64,000 bases of DNA. Source: G11 sp947167445. GTDB lineage: Bacteria; Bacillota; Clostridia; Lachnospirales; Lachnospiraceae. Under the pieces are notes generated by a model that saw only the letters and a list, made by a program, of their open reading frames with translations, did not search any database and was not told the origin of the DNA. Below are positions 50,387 through 58,955 of the stretch, in pieces; within the stretch, counting starts at the first letter, position 1; every line of letters starts with the position of its first letter. The stretch covers positions 186,001-250,000 of the forward strand of contig CAMVID010000001.1 in the NCBI GenBank assembly GCA_947167445.1, read 5' to 3'. The position numbers were made by a program, and so were the translations under genes.

Positions 50387-51472
50387 TTAACCTATTCTTG
50401 ATGCGATTACATCGCCCATTTCACTGCAGCTGACTTTTTTGAATCCGTCAGTATATATATCAGAAGTACGATAGCCTTCCTTAAGGACCTGTTTAACTGC
50501 ATCTTCGATAGCTTTTGCTTCCTTATCCATATCAAAGGAATATCTCAGCATCATTGCAGCGCTTAAAATGGTCGCAATGGGGTTTGCAATGTTCTTCCCT
50601 GCAATATCAGGGGCGGAGCCATGACTTGGCTCATATAAGCCAAATTTGGTCTCATTTAAACTTGCAGAAGACAGCATACCGATGCTTCCTGTAATCATGC
50701 TTGCTTCATCCGATAAAATATCGCCAAACATGTTCTCAGTTAAAACCACATCAAACTGTGCGGGATCCTTTACAAGCTGCATAGCACAGTTGTCAACAAG
50801 CATGTGCTCAAGAGTTACGTCCGTGTAGTTCTTTGCAACTTCATTAACCACGTTTCTCCAAAGTCTTGAGGAATCAAGAACATTTGCCTTATCTACACTG
50901 GTTACCTTTTTGTTTCTTTTTCTTGCGATTTCGAATGCCTTAATGGCAATTCTTTCTATTTCTTTCTCGTTATACTTAAGAGTATCAATTGCAGTCCTTA
51001 CACCGTTTTCTTCGAAGGTCTTTCTCTCTCCGAAATATAATCCACCGGTAAGTTCTCTCATAATCAGAATATCGAAACCCTTCTTTGCAACCGCTTCCTT
51101 TAAAGGACACGCTTCAGCTAGCTCTTCATAAAGGTACGCAGGTCTTAAGTTAGCAAATAAATTGAGAGCTTTTCTGATTTTCAGAAGTCCGGCTTCAGGT
51201 CTTAACTCGGGAGCCAGTTTATACCAGGGAGATGTGTTAGTGTCGCCTCCGATGGAGCCCATCAAAACCGCGTCTGCACTTTTGGCAGTGGCAATCGCTT
51301 CATCCGTAAGAGGAACTCCATGTACATCTATGCTGGCACCTCCCATGAGGATATCCTTAAACTCGAATTCTGCGCCGTAGACCTTGCTGATTTTATCAAG
51401 GACCTTCTTGGCCTCGGCAACAATCTCCGGTCCGATTCCGTCACCGGGAATGCATACAATACTCTTACTCAT
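50387..51472 (-). CDS. leuB: 3-isopropylmalate dehydrogenase LeuB
   Basis: NAD-dependent oxidative decarboxylation in leucine synthesis. The 361-residue protein has IVCIPGDGIGPEIV, the substrate arginines in LLKIRKALNLFANLRP and IMRELTGGLYFG, and the metal-binding ENMFGDILSDEAS. The ATG at 51472 is nine bases after GGAG; the ATG at 51481 abuts that site and is less likely. It leads an operon with ilvD, ilvB and the L,D-transpeptidase, on the far side of a hairpin from yajC. Confidence 0.96.
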   Translation of the reverse strand: MSKSIVCIPGDGIGPEIVAEAKKVLDKISKVYGAEFEFKDILMGGASIDVHGVPLTDEAIATAKSADAVLMGSIGGDTNTSPWYKLAPELRPEAGLLKIRKALNLFANLRPAYLYEELAEACPLKEAVAKKGFDILIMRELTGGLYFGERKTFEENGVRTAIDTLKYNEKEIERIAIKAFEIARKRNKKVTSVDKANVLDSSRLWRNVVNEVAKNYTDVTLEHMLVDNCAMQLVKDPAQFDVVLTENMFGDILSDEASMITGSIGMLSSASLNETKFGLYEPSHGSAPDIAGKNIANPIATILSAAMMLRYSFDMDKEAKAIEDAVKQVLKEGYRTSDIYTDGFKKVSCSEMGDVIASRIG

Positions 51473-51505
51473 ATTAAACATCTCCTGAAATAATATTTCT
51501 TATAG

Positions 51506-51538
51506 ACAAAAATCCTGTGTCCGATAAGACACAGGATT
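51506..51538 (-). terminator. Terminator of yajC or attenuator before leuB
   Basis: Stem AATCCTGTGTC/GACACAGGATT (51511-51521 with 51528-51538), loop CGATAA, followed on the minus strand by TTTTTG. No clear promoter fits in the remaining 34 bases before leuB, so readthrough regulation is possible. Confidence 0.78.
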
Positions 51539-51552
51539 CTGCTTTACGTTAA

Positions 51553-51876
51553 TTATTGGTCACTTGCCTTCTCAACCTGGTTGATGGCTGTTTTGGCCAT
51601 GGGGATACGGCAGTTCTTATTATTTCCGAACTCGACAATAACCGTATCATCGTTAATATCGATAACAACACCGTAGAAGCCTGAAGTTGTAAGTACGCTG
51701 TCTCCAATCTCAAGGCTTCCAAGCATCTCCTGTTTCTGTTTCTGTTCCTTCTTCTGAGGACGAATCATTGCAAAATAGAAAAACGCAACGATAATGACCA
51801 GCCAGCCGACCATAAACAAGGTGCTTGTCAGAGTACTGCCCTGAGCAGCTGCATCTGCTGTTAATAGAATGCCCAT
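51553..51876 (-). CDS. yajC: Preprotein translocase subunit YajC
   Basis: Accessory membrane subunit of the SecDF complex. The 107-residue protein has one membrane helix (about 17-39, TLFMVGWLVIIVAFFYFAMI) directly followed by RPQKKEQKQKQEML, then the YajC core SLEIGDSVLTTSGFYGVVIDI. AGGAGG lies ahead of the ATG. Its usual neighbours tgt and secD are absent here. Confidence 0.93.
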   Translation of the reverse strand: MGILLTADAAAQGSTLTSTLFMVGWLVIIVAFFYFAMIRPQKKEQKQKQEMLGSLEIGDSVLTTSGFYGVVIDINDDTVIVEFGNNKNCRIPMAKTAINQVEKASDQ

Positions 51877-51912
51877 TTATTTGCCTCCTGTAAATGTTAA
51901 AATACAAGTTTT

Positions 51913-51941
51913 ATGATACACAATATTAGCGTTTGGGGCAA
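51913..51941 (-). promoter_or_regulatory. Promoter of yajC
   Basis: TTGCCC (51936-51941), 17 bases, TATCAT (51913-51918) on the minus strand, 37 bases before the ATG. Confidence 0.6.
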
Positions 51942-52009
51942 CCCTTTTTATATAGTTCTTAGACTTAAAAAGTAGTTTAACACAATATCACGCTAAAGTC
52001 ACGAATTAT

Positions 52010-53770
52010 TTATCGAAAATTTGTAAGTTTACAATACTCTTCCACATCTTTCGCTACGATTTCAAGAGAGTTTCTCCAGAAATCGGGCTTGGTTAAATCA
52101 ACGCCCATTGCCTTACCGCAGTCTTCGATAGAACATGAAACGGTGTCGTGAAGCATCTTTTCATATTTCTTAACAAACGCATCCCCCTCCTTAAGGTACA
52201 ACGCATACAGTCCCTGGGAGAAAAGAAGTCCGAATGCATAGGGGAAATTATAAAAGCTGAGTCCGCTTGAGTAATAGTGGCTCTTGCATGCCCACATATA
52301 TCTGTGCATATATTCGGGATCGATGGAATCTCCGTATGTCTCCTTCTGCGCATTAATCATAATCTCATTTAAGTCATCAGGCATAAGGAATTTATCCTGG
52401 CATTTCTCAAACACATTGGTTTCAAAAATGTATCTCGAAGTTATATCAATAATGCACTGCAATGACTCGGTAAGTGAGCTGTCAAGGAGACTGATCTTGG
52501 CATTGTCATCCGCTTCATTCATTGCATAGTGGCCAAGGAATGTCTCATTAAAGGTTGAGGCAGTCTCGGCAATGGGCATGGTGTAATCATGATTAAGAAT
52601 TCTCTGATCCTTAATCTGTCTGTCATGGAAAGCATGGCCAAGTTCATGTGCAAGTGTATCTACAGAACCGAATTTGCCGTCAAAGTTGGTAAGAACGCGG
52701 CTCTGACCGAATCCCAAAAGCTCGTAATCGAAAGCACCTCCAAGTTTACCTTTCTTGGGGAAGAAATCGATCCAGCTGTTGTCAAAAGCCTCCTTCATAA
52801 GGTCAGACATATCGGATGAAAATGTGCTGAAGCACTTTATGAGATAATCTCTGCACTCTTCTGTGGTAAAATCTCTGTCAAAGCTACCTGTGGGAGCATA
52901 AAGGTCATACCAGGGAAGGCCGTTCTTATGTCCCAAAGCTTTGGCCTTAGCCTTATAGAAATCTCTGAGTCGGGGGATATACTCTCTTATGGCCCCCATC
53001 ATTGCATCAAGAGTTTCCTTTTTCATTCTGGACTTAAACAAAGCTTCCGAAAGAGGAGACTCATATCCTCTTCTCTTTCCGATTTCTATAACCTGATTCT
53101 TAATATTGTTTAAGGAAAAGGCCACAGCCTCTTCGAACTTCTTATAACCTGCTATCTCTGCCTCGTATGCGGCTTTTCTGACCTTGGAGTCAGAGCTGTA
53201 TGCAAGGTTTCTTAACTCTGTAAGGGTTAATTCCTTATCCTCATAGTCAAGCTTAACATTTGATGTCATATAATCTCTGAAATTGCTCCATGCGCTTCCC
53301 GCATAGGAATCCATAACAGAAATCATTTCCTCTTCCGCGTCGCTTAACATATGCTTGCACTTTTCAATATTCTCTTCAAGCAGGAATCTGTACTCCTTAA
53401 TAAGAGCGTCCTTCTCGCATAATTCGGAAAGATTTGAAATCTTACCCAATTCCTTTCTGATGACGGTATCAATTCCCGTACATCCGGAGTCGATTCTTGA
53501 GAGTTTGTCTCTTGATGCCATAGCATCGCCGTCATCACCGTTGGTTGCAAGATAAAGCATTGTAAAAGCAAAAAGCTTATATACAAGGCCTACATATTCT
53601 TCTTCGGCAAGAAGCAATGTTTTAACCTTATTAACATCATCCAGCTTAAGGGCCTTCTCGTACTCCGCCTTAAGAAAATCAGCCATTCCCTCAAATTTCT
53701 TAACGTCTTCTTTGTACTTCGGATCATCTATACCTTTATATAAAACATCCAAACTCCATTCTTCATTCAT
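52010..53770 (-). CDS. M3 family oligoendopeptidase (PepF-like)
   Basis: A cytoplasmic zinc metallopeptidase that degrades short peptides. The 586-residue protein has HELGHAFHD with the zinc histidines and catalytic glutamate (HEXXH), a typical N-terminal helical part (EWSLDVLYKGI, FTMLYLATNGDD) and the C-terminal CKSHYYSSGLSFYNFPYAFG with the substrate tyrosines. The ATG has GGAGG. It lies after degV with a terminator between, so it is a separate unit. Confidence 0.93.
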   Translation of the reverse strand: MNEEWSLDVLYKGIDDPKYKEDVKKFEGMADFLKAEYEKALKLDDVNKVKTLLLAEEEYVGLVYKLFAFTMLYLATNGDDGDAMASRDKLSRIDSGCTGIDTVIRKELGKISNLSELCEKDALIKEYRFLLEENIEKCKHMLSDAEEEMISVMDSYAGSAWSNFRDYMTSNVKLDYEDKELTLTELRNLAYSSDSKVRKAAYEAEIAGYKKFEEAVAFSLNNIKNQVIEIGKRRGYESPLSEALFKSRMKKETLDAMMGAIREYIPRLRDFYKAKAKALGHKNGLPWYDLYAPTGSFDRDFTTEECRDYLIKCFSTFSSDMSDLMKEAFDNSWIDFFPKKGKLGGAFDYELLGFGQSRVLTNFDGKFGSVDTLAHELGHAFHDRQIKDQRILNHDYTMPIAETASTFNETFLGHYAMNEADDNAKISLLDSSLTESLQCIIDITSRYIFETNVFEKCQDKFLMPDDLNEIMINAQKETYGDSIDPEYMHRYMWACKSHYYSSGLSFYNFPYAFGLLFSQGLYALYLKEGDAFVKKYEKMLHDTVSCSIEDCGKAMGVDLTKPDFWRNSLEIVAKDVEEYCKLTNFR

Positions 53771-53811
53771 TTCATATACCTCCTGTTAAACACTAACGCA
53801 ATGCCTATTAT

Positions 53812-53842
53812 ACAACAAAAGCGGTGGTATACACCACCGCTT
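53812..53842 (-). terminator. Terminator of degV
   Basis: Stem AAGCGGTGGT/ACCACCGCTT (53819-53828 with 53833-53842), loop ATAC, followed on the minus strand by TTTTGTTG. Confidence 0.85.
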
Positions 53843-53858
53843 AACATACATTTCGAAA

Positions 53859-54722
53859 TTATTTTTCATCTCCAAGGAAGAATAAAGCAACAGTTCCGGG
53901 GCCTGCATGAGAACCGATAACAGGTCCGAGAGCATTAAATAAGAACTCCTTCTTTCCGAATCTCTTCTCAATTTCATCAGCTACAAATTTGGCATCATCA
54001 TAGCAGTCACCGTGGCTGATGAATACAACATCATTCTTATCCTTATAGCTGCCCATCTTGGCTTCCATATCATCAACCAGAGCCGTAAGAGATTTCTTAC
54101 GTCCTCTTACATTTCTTAAAGGAATAAGATGGCCTTCGTAATCTACGTGAAGAACAGGCTTGATACCTGCAATAGTACCAATGATTGCCACTGTCTTGGA
54201 AACTCTTCCGCCTCTGTAAAGATGGTTAAGATCATCAACCGTAAACATGTGAACCAGATTGTTCTTATGAGCCTCAAGCCAGTCTCTGGTTTCTCTCATG
54301 CTCTTGCCTGAATCTCTCATCCTTATTGCATAGTCAAGAAGAAGTCCTTCTCCAAGAGAAGCTGCAAGGGTATCCACAACAAGAATATCAGCATCGGGAT
54401 AATCTGCCTTGATTTCCTCCGCAGCGAGTCTGAAACTGTTATATGTTCCGCTAAGTCCGGAAGAGAAAGCCACAATAAGGATTTCGTTACCCTTTTCAAG
54501 CACTTCCTCGATAGCCTTATAAGCCTCATCGGGATTAACCTGTGAAGTGGTAGGCATCTTTCCGCCTCTGATAAGTGAATAAAACTCATCGGAAGAAAGG
54601 AACTTGTCAACACCGTACTGCACACCGTCAATAATACATTTAAGGTTTACAACCTTAATATTATGTTCTTTAAAATATGATTCGGGTAAATCTGTGGTCG
54701 AATCTGTAATAATCTGAAACAT
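53859..54722 (-). CDS. DegV family fatty-acid-binding protein
   Basis: DegV (FakB) proteins hold a fatty acid for phosphorylation by FakA, whose homologue lies at 3651-5306. The 287-residue protein begins FQIITDSTTDLPESYFKEHN, with TSQVNPDEAYKAIEE and AFSSGLSGTYNSFRLA lining the lipid pocket, and ends with ALGPVIGSHAGPGTVALFFLG, all typical. A near-consensus promoter lies upstream. Which fatty acid it prefers cannot be told. Confidence 0.95.
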   Translation of the reverse strand: MFQIITDSTTDLPESYFKEHNIKVVNLKCIIDGVQYGVDKFLSSDEFYSLIRGGKMPTTSQVNPDEAYKAIEEVLEKGNEILIVAFSSGLSGTYNSFRLAAEEIKADYPDADILVVDTLAASLGEGLLLDYAIRMRDSGKSMRETRDWLEAHKNNLVHMFTVDDLNHLYRGGRVSKTVAIIGTIAGIKPVLHVDYEGHLIPLRNVRGRKKSLTALVDDMEAKMGSYKDKNDVVFISHGDCYDDAKFVADEIEKRFGKKEFLFNALGPVIGSHAGPGTVALFFLGDEK

Positions 54723-54760
54723 TGCTACTCCTCCGTCATTTTAAACTGAATACGGGTTTC

Positions 54761-54789
54761 ATTGTAGCATTGAATGGCAGGTGTGTCAA
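54761..54789 (-). promoter_or_regulatory. Promoter of degV
   Basis: TTGACA (54784-54789), 17 bases, TACAAT (54761-54766) on the minus strand, 38 bases before the ATG. Confidence 0.82.
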
Positions 54790-54807
54790 TAATCGCAAAC
54801 GCATAAA

Positions 54808-54824
54808 GTAGTAATGAAAACTAC
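54808..54824 (-). terminator. Weak terminator after the dUTPase gene
   Basis: Short stem GTAGT/ACTAC (54808-54812 with 54820-54824), 7-base loop, and only TTTA afterwards on the minus strand; AT-rich and marginal. Confidence 0.35.
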
Positions 54825-54830
54825 ATATAT

Positions 54831-55343
54831 TTAAGCTCCGGTGCTTCCAAAACCACCGTTTCTGTCTGCGGTACAATCATCATCCTCAGTAAGGCCAAAG
54901 GGAACAAATATACCCTGAGCAAAGCCATCGCCCTTTTTAAGTTCAATGATCTTTCCTTCATTGGAATCGTTGGTCATCTTGATAAAGATGTGACCCTCAT
55001 TGTCTGAGTTAAAATAATCACTGTCAATAATTCCGACAGTATTGTTAAGCTGTAATCTGTATTTAAATCCTAAACCGCTTCTGGGGAATACCATAAGTAC
55101 CCAGCCGTTTTCCATTCTGGCTCTTATTCCCGTAGGAATTTTGGCGGTTTCTCCGGGTTTCAGGGTCAGAGAAACCGGCATTTTAAAATCGTAACCGGCA
55201 CTTCCTGCAGTACCCCTTACTGGAAGAATAATGTCTTCATATATTACGGCTGCTTCTTCCCAGCTTATATCCTTAAATTCATCGGTAATGGCATCGATAA
55301 ACAAATCTTTGCTCACCTTCATAAACTTGGCTATTCTGTTCAT
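54831..55343 (-). CDS. dut: dUTP diphosphatase
   Basis: Hydrolyses dUTP to dUMP, keeping uracil out of DNA. The 170-residue trimeric-type enzyme has GSAGYDFKMP, FPRSGLGFKYRLQLNN (motif 2), NNTVGIIDSDYFNSD (motif 3), KKGDGFAQGIF (motif 4) and the C-terminal RNGGFGSTG (motif 5). The open frame extends 23 codons earlier, but the ATG at 55343 follows AAGGATTAAT. It lies 11 bases after nrdG, fitting a deoxynucleotide operon. Confidence 0.93.
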   Translation of the reverse strand: MNRIAKFMKVSKDLFIDAITDEFKDISWEEAAVIYEDIILPVRGTAGSAGYDFKMPVSLTLKPGETAKIPTGIRARMENGWVLMVFPRSGLGFKYRLQLNNTVGIIDSDYFNSDNEGHIFIKMTNDSNEGKIIELKKGDGFAQGIFVPFGLTEDDDCTADRNGGFGSTGA

Positions 55344-55354
55344 ATTAATCCTTA

Positions 55355-55900
55355 TTAACAGCAGTCTGGTTCTTTTAAAGGCGTATATGTTTCTGCATAA
55401 TAATCGCCGCAATGAAGAACCGGTGCTTTGTCCTTATTCTTTAAACTCTCTTTGACATCTATTACACGCTGGTTCTTGCTGCCCTTCCAAAGGAGCTTTA
55501 CGTCCCTTTGCTCCAGGATGAATTCACCGTCAACAAGAACATCAATATATTCAATATAGGGGTAATTCACACAGGACTCCCACATATCTCCCGTATATAC
55601 CCATATGGTTTTGTCAGGGAACTTCTCCTTGATTTCAACCATCAACTTCCCGACTTCTTCCTTATTGGAGCAATACATGGGATCCCCTCCGGAAAAAGTA
55701 ATTCCTGATATATATGGTTTGGAAAGCTGATCAAAAATCTCCTGCTTGGCGCTTTCGTCAAAAAGAATACCGTCGTTGGCATCCCAGGTAATTGGATTCT
55801 GACAACCCTTGCAACAATGGGAACAGCCCGCAAGCCAAAGTACAACTCTTAAGCCATCGCCGTTGCGCATGTCGTCCTTGGTTATATTATGGTATCGCAT
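55355..55900 (-). CDS. nrdG: Anaerobic ribonucleotide reductase activating enzyme NrdG
   Basis: A radical SAM enzyme that makes the glycyl radical on NrdD. The 181-residue protein has the cluster motif CSHCCKGCQNP (CX3CX2C) and TFSGGDPMYCSNKEE. The frame opens earlier, but the ATG at 55900 begins MRYHNITKDDMRNG and follows the nrdD stop by one base, with AGAGGAAG about ten bases ahead inside nrdD. The arrangement guarantees coupled expression. Confidence 0.95.
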   Translation of the reverse strand: MRYHNITKDDMRNGDGLRVVLWLAGCSHCCKGCQNPITWDANDGILFDESAKQEIFDQLSKPYISGITFSGGDPMYCSNKEEVGKLMVEIKEKFPDKTIWVYTGDMWESCVNYPYIEYIDVLVDGEFILEQRDVKLLWKGSKNQRVIDVKESLKNKDKAPVLHCGDYYAETYTPLKEPDCC

Positions 55901-55901
55901 T

Positions 55902-58082
55902 TTACATCGACTTCCTCTCGGCAATTTCGGCCATCTTGGCATCATTGAGCCTGGTATCACCATGAACTCTTGAATAGCTTAAATATCCGTTCATTCTGTC
56001 AATCTTGGTGAGGTTTCTACTTCCGCAAACGGGGCAGACATCCATCTCAAGCTCTTCATGTCCGCAATCGTCACAATATGCAAGGGAAAGATTGACTCCC
56101 TCATAGAATCCCATATCCATTGCTCTGTGAATGAGAGTTTTGACCGCGTCAATATTATAGTCAATAGGATACTTTACATATTGAATCTTGCCGCCGTTTG
56201 AAAGATCCCAGAATCTGTTCTCCAAATCCTGTTTCTGAATAGGGGTTATATCCTCGGCAACATGACAATGGAATGAATTACTTACATATTCTCTGTCCGA
56301 AACACCTTCAATAATTCCATATTTCTTTCTGAACTGCTTAATCTGAAGTCCGCAAAGATTCTCGGCAGGTGTACCGTAGATTGCATACAGATTGCCATCC
56401 TCTTCTTTGAACTGAGCTATCTTATTGTTAATATGTTCAAGAACTTCAACTGCAAAAGCACCGTCTTCTACTAAAGATTTACCGTTATATAACTCCTGTA
56501 ATTCATTGAGAGCAGTAATTCCGAATGAAGCGGTTGCCGATTTAAGAAGGGGCTTAATCTTATCATGGAGGCCCAAATGTCCTCCGTAGAAGCCTCCCTC
56601 GCAGTATGCAAGAGGGTTGGTGGAAGCACGAAGCTCTCCAAGGTAAGCATAAGTTCTTATATGAAGCTGTCTGATTAATTCAAGATAATAATCGAGAACC
56701 TCATAGAAGTCCTTAGACTCCTTTCTTGCCTTGGCAAGAATCATGGGAAGGTGAAGTGAAACCGCACCTATATTGAATCTGCCCACAAAGATAGGCTCAT
56801 CCTTATCATCGGCAGGATGCATTCCACCCCTCTCATACCAGGGTGAAAGGAATGCTCTGCATCCCATGGGGGATATAATCTTTCCGTACTGTTTATAAAT
56901 TCCGGCCACATATCCCTTTCCGGTAAGAGACAGCCAGTCAGGATACATGGTCTTGGCTGAACATCTTACTCCGGCTTCAAATACATCCTCAAGAGGTTTA
57001 CCGGGGCCATGTAAATTCTCATCGTATAAGAATACAATCTTAGGGAAAAGCACAGGCTTCTTATGATCTGCCTTACCCTGTCCTCTTCTTCTGACATTTA
57101 ACATGGAAATGGTTGCAAGCTTTGCAAATCTTCCTGTTCCGGTTCCTGCAGTAACTGTAATGAAAGGATAATCGCCACGGCTGGAGGCAACGGTGTTAAA
57201 CTTGTACTCCCAGCCCTGGAAGCCCTGCTCAAACTCTCTTACAACATCCTTATATGCTTCCTGCTCGGCCACATCATCATCTATTCCAAGTCTTCTGTAC
57301 TTCTCTATATATTTCGCATAGGATTTCTCAGCGTAGGGTTCAAGTATCAAATCAACAGAAGGAACAGTAAATCCACCATACTGCTGACTAGCTGCAGAAA
57401 GGACAATATCTCCTATTACGTCGAAGGCAACATCCAAAGACTTAGGTTCGTTGTACCAGATGTTACCCATCTCAAATCCACCGGATAACACATGTTCCAC
57501 ATCGAAAAGACAACAGTTCATGGTATCTCTTCTTGCGGACATATCGTGTACATATATGTAGCCGTCACGGCACGCCTGAATTTCTTCCGTAGTCATGAAG
57601 AATTTCTGGTAAAGTTCTTTATTTAACTGGTTAAAAATGAGGCTTCTCTTGGTAGATACAAGGGCAGAATCTGTATTTGCATTCTCCTTGTCACCAATAT
57701 ACATGATAGACTGACTCTTCTTATAGACGTCATCAAGCATCCTTACGAAATCCTGCTTGTAGTTACGATAATCTCTGTAGCTCTTGGCAACAATAGGTTT
57801 AACCTTCTCGAGAGCACTCTCAACTATGTTATGCATAACGGGGATGGGAATCTCTTCCTGATCCATCTCGTTAACTTTCTCAATTACATATTTGCAAATT
57901 GATTCTTTCTCTTCCGAGGTAAACTTTGTAAGGGCTCTGTAAGCACTCTTCCCAACGGCATCAATTACCTTCTGAACATTAAAGTTCTCAAGGCTGCCGT
58001 CTTTCTTTACAACTTTTACATCCAAGTTGGGTTTGAATTTTTCACCGTAATTAGTCAAATCGATATCCTTCTTATCCTGCAC
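55902..58082 (-). CDS. nrdD: Anaerobic ribonucleoside-triphosphate reductase NrdD
   Basis: Class III reductase making dNTPs without oxygen. The 726-residue protein has an N-terminal ATP cone (about 22-110, VKKDGSLENFNVQKVIDAVG), the barrel with cysteines such as NCCLFDVEH, and the zinc ribbon CDDCGHEELEMDVCPVCGS. The glycyl radical residue is Gly699 in RMNGYLSY. Upstream are a good promoter and inverted repeats. It is followed by nrdG and dut. Confidence 0.97.
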   Translation of the reverse strand: MQDKKDIDLTNYGEKFKPNLDVKVVKKDGSLENFNVQKVIDAVGKSAYRALTKFTSEEKESICKYVIEKVNEMDQEEIPIPVMHNIVESALEKVKPIVAKSYRDYRNYKQDFVRMLDDVYKKSQSIMYIGDKENANTDSALVSTKRSLIFNQLNKELYQKFFMTTEEIQACRDGYIYVHDMSARRDTMNCCLFDVEHVLSGGFEMGNIWYNEPKSLDVAFDVIGDIVLSAASQQYGGFTVPSVDLILEPYAEKSYAKYIEKYRRLGIDDDVAEQEAYKDVVREFEQGFQGWEYKFNTVASSRGDYPFITVTAGTGTGRFAKLATISMLNVRRRGQGKADHKKPVLFPKIVFLYDENLHGPGKPLEDVFEAGVRCSAKTMYPDWLSLTGKGYVAGIYKQYGKIISPMGCRAFLSPWYERGGMHPADDKDEPIFVGRFNIGAVSLHLPMILAKARKESKDFYEVLDYYLELIRQLHIRTYAYLGELRASTNPLAYCEGGFYGGHLGLHDKIKPLLKSATASFGITALNELQELYNGKSLVEDGAFAVEVLEHINNKIAQFKEEDGNLYAIYGTPAENLCGLQIKQFRKKYGIIEGVSDREYVSNSFHCHVAEDITPIQKQDLENRFWDLSNGGKIQYVKYPIDYNIDAVKTLIHRAMDMGFYEGVNLSLAYCDDCGHEELEMDVCPVCGSRNLTKIDRMNGYLSYSRVHGDTRLNDAKMAEIAERKSM

Positions 58083-58137
58083 TTTTTATTCCTCCCAATA
58101 CACCTGATCGGCTATATTTCAATCATTTCACAAATTA

Positions 58138-58182
58138 CAGAACAATTCTGTAACATATGTTACGATTCCGCAACATATTGTT
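58138..58182 (-). promoter_or_regulatory. Palindromic operator candidates in the nrdD leader
   Basis: Three adjoining inverted repeats: CAGAACAATTCTG (58138-58150), the perfect palindrome GTAACATATGTTAC (58150-58163) and AACATATTGTT (58172-58182). The centres of the last two are about 21 bases apart, two helical turns. They lie between the promoter and the start codon, so a bound repressor could block transcription. They are only partly like NrdR boxes. Confidence 0.5.
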
Positions 58183-58212
58183 ATTCCAATCACATTTTTC
58201 CCCACATCTAGT

Positions 58213-58241
58213 AGTATAAAACTTATTACATACAACGTCAA
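58213..58241 (-). promoter_or_regulatory. Promoter of nrdD-nrdG-dut
   Basis: TTGACG (58236-58241), 17 bases, TATACT (58213-58218) on the minus strand. It gives a leader of about 120 bases that contains the inverted repeats. Confidence 0.72.
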
Positions 58242-58266
58242 TGACTTATAAAGTATGTTTGAGGCA

Positions 58267-58312
58267 AAAAAATGCACAAAAAAACTGCCCGAACTTTTAC
58301 GTTCGAGCAGTT
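58267..58312 (-). terminator. Terminator of the zinc-ribbon membrane protein gene
   Basis: Stem AACTGCcCGAAC/GTTCGaGCAGTT (58283-58294 with 58301-58312) with one mismatch, followed on the minus strand by two T-runs (TTTTTT and TTTTTTT). Confidence 0.85.
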
Positions 58313-58335
58313 AACTTTGTAATCAACCCATTTAA

Positions 58336-58845
58336 TTACTTAAGGAAAGTAAGTGAACGGATAATTGCAGGCTCTACAGACTTGTTGGAGCAAATCTGGA
58401 AGAAGCAGATAATCTTTACTACAGCAAGAATAAGAATACAGATTCCTGCAGCAATGGGAACAATAATTGTCCAGCAAAGAAGTGCTGCTACAATAAGAAG
58501 TAATGTTTCACATACTAAGAACTTAAGGTTCTGTCTTACATGGAACATAAGATATTCGGATTTCTGGCCTCCCAAAAGCGCATATATAATAGCAAATCCG
58601 CCTACAAGGTAAAGAAGCATAGCCAGCACTTTATTGTCAGAAACATCCTTGGCATCAAACTCAGCGGTATGATCCCAGGGCTGAATGTAAGGAGCCTGCT
58701 GATACTGGTAATTCCCCTGCTGGAAGTTAGGGTTTGCATTCTGCTGGTTTCCTGCCGGTGAAGGGCCGTTTAAGCTTGTTCCGCAAGATGTGCAGAATAC
58801 CGCATCATCAGGAAGCTGAGCATTACAATTAGGACAATTTTTCAT
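58336..58845 (-). CDS. Zinc-ribbon membrane protein (DUF4870-like)
   Basis: A 169-residue protein with a zinc ribbon at the very start (Cys4, Cys7, Cys18, Cys21), a glutamine/asparagine-rich linker (QQNANPNFQQGNYQYQQ) and two to three membrane helices (about 73-92, 107-130 and 132-150) separated by KSEYLMFHVRQNLKF. The membrane part resembles small DUF4870-type proteins. Function unknown. It has its own promoter and terminator. GGAGG precedes the ATG. Confidence 0.78.
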   Translation of the reverse strand: MKNCPNCNAQLPDDAVFCTSCGTSLNGPSPAGNQQNANPNFQQGNYQYQQAPYIQPWDHTAEFDAKDVSDNKVLAMLLYLVGGFAIIYALLGGQKSEYLMFHVRQNLKFLVCETLLLIVAALLCWTIIVPIAAGICILILAVVKIICFFQICSNKSVEPAIIRSLTFLK

Positions 58846-58864
58846 TTGGATATTCCTCCTTAGT

Positions 58865-58880
58865 GAGTATAATCATACTC
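58865..58880 (-). promoter_or_regulatory. Inverted repeat next to the zinc-ribbon gene promoter
   Basis: The perfect inverted repeat GAGTATAATCATACTC lies just downstream of the -10, across the expected transcription start. It could be an operator or a 5' hairpin. Confidence 0.4.
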
Positions 58881-58909
58881 ATTATAGAGTATAGATACAC
58901 TTTAATCAA
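58881..58909 (-). promoter_or_regulatory. Promoter of the zinc-ribbon membrane protein gene
   Basis: TTGATT (58904-58909), 17 bases, TATAAT (58881-58886), on the minus strand, just downstream of the rpmF terminator. Confidence 0.75.
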
Positions 58910-58916
58910 GTAAAAT

Positions 58917-58939
58917 GAGCCTCCCCATAGGGAAGGCTC
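58917..58939 (-). terminator. Terminator of yceD-rpmF
   Basis: Stem GAGCCTCCCC/GGGAAGGCTC (58917-58926 with 58930-58939, one G-T pair), loop ATA, followed by ATTTTA on the minus strand. Confidence 0.75.
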
Positions 58940-58955
58940 AAATTCATAAACATTA

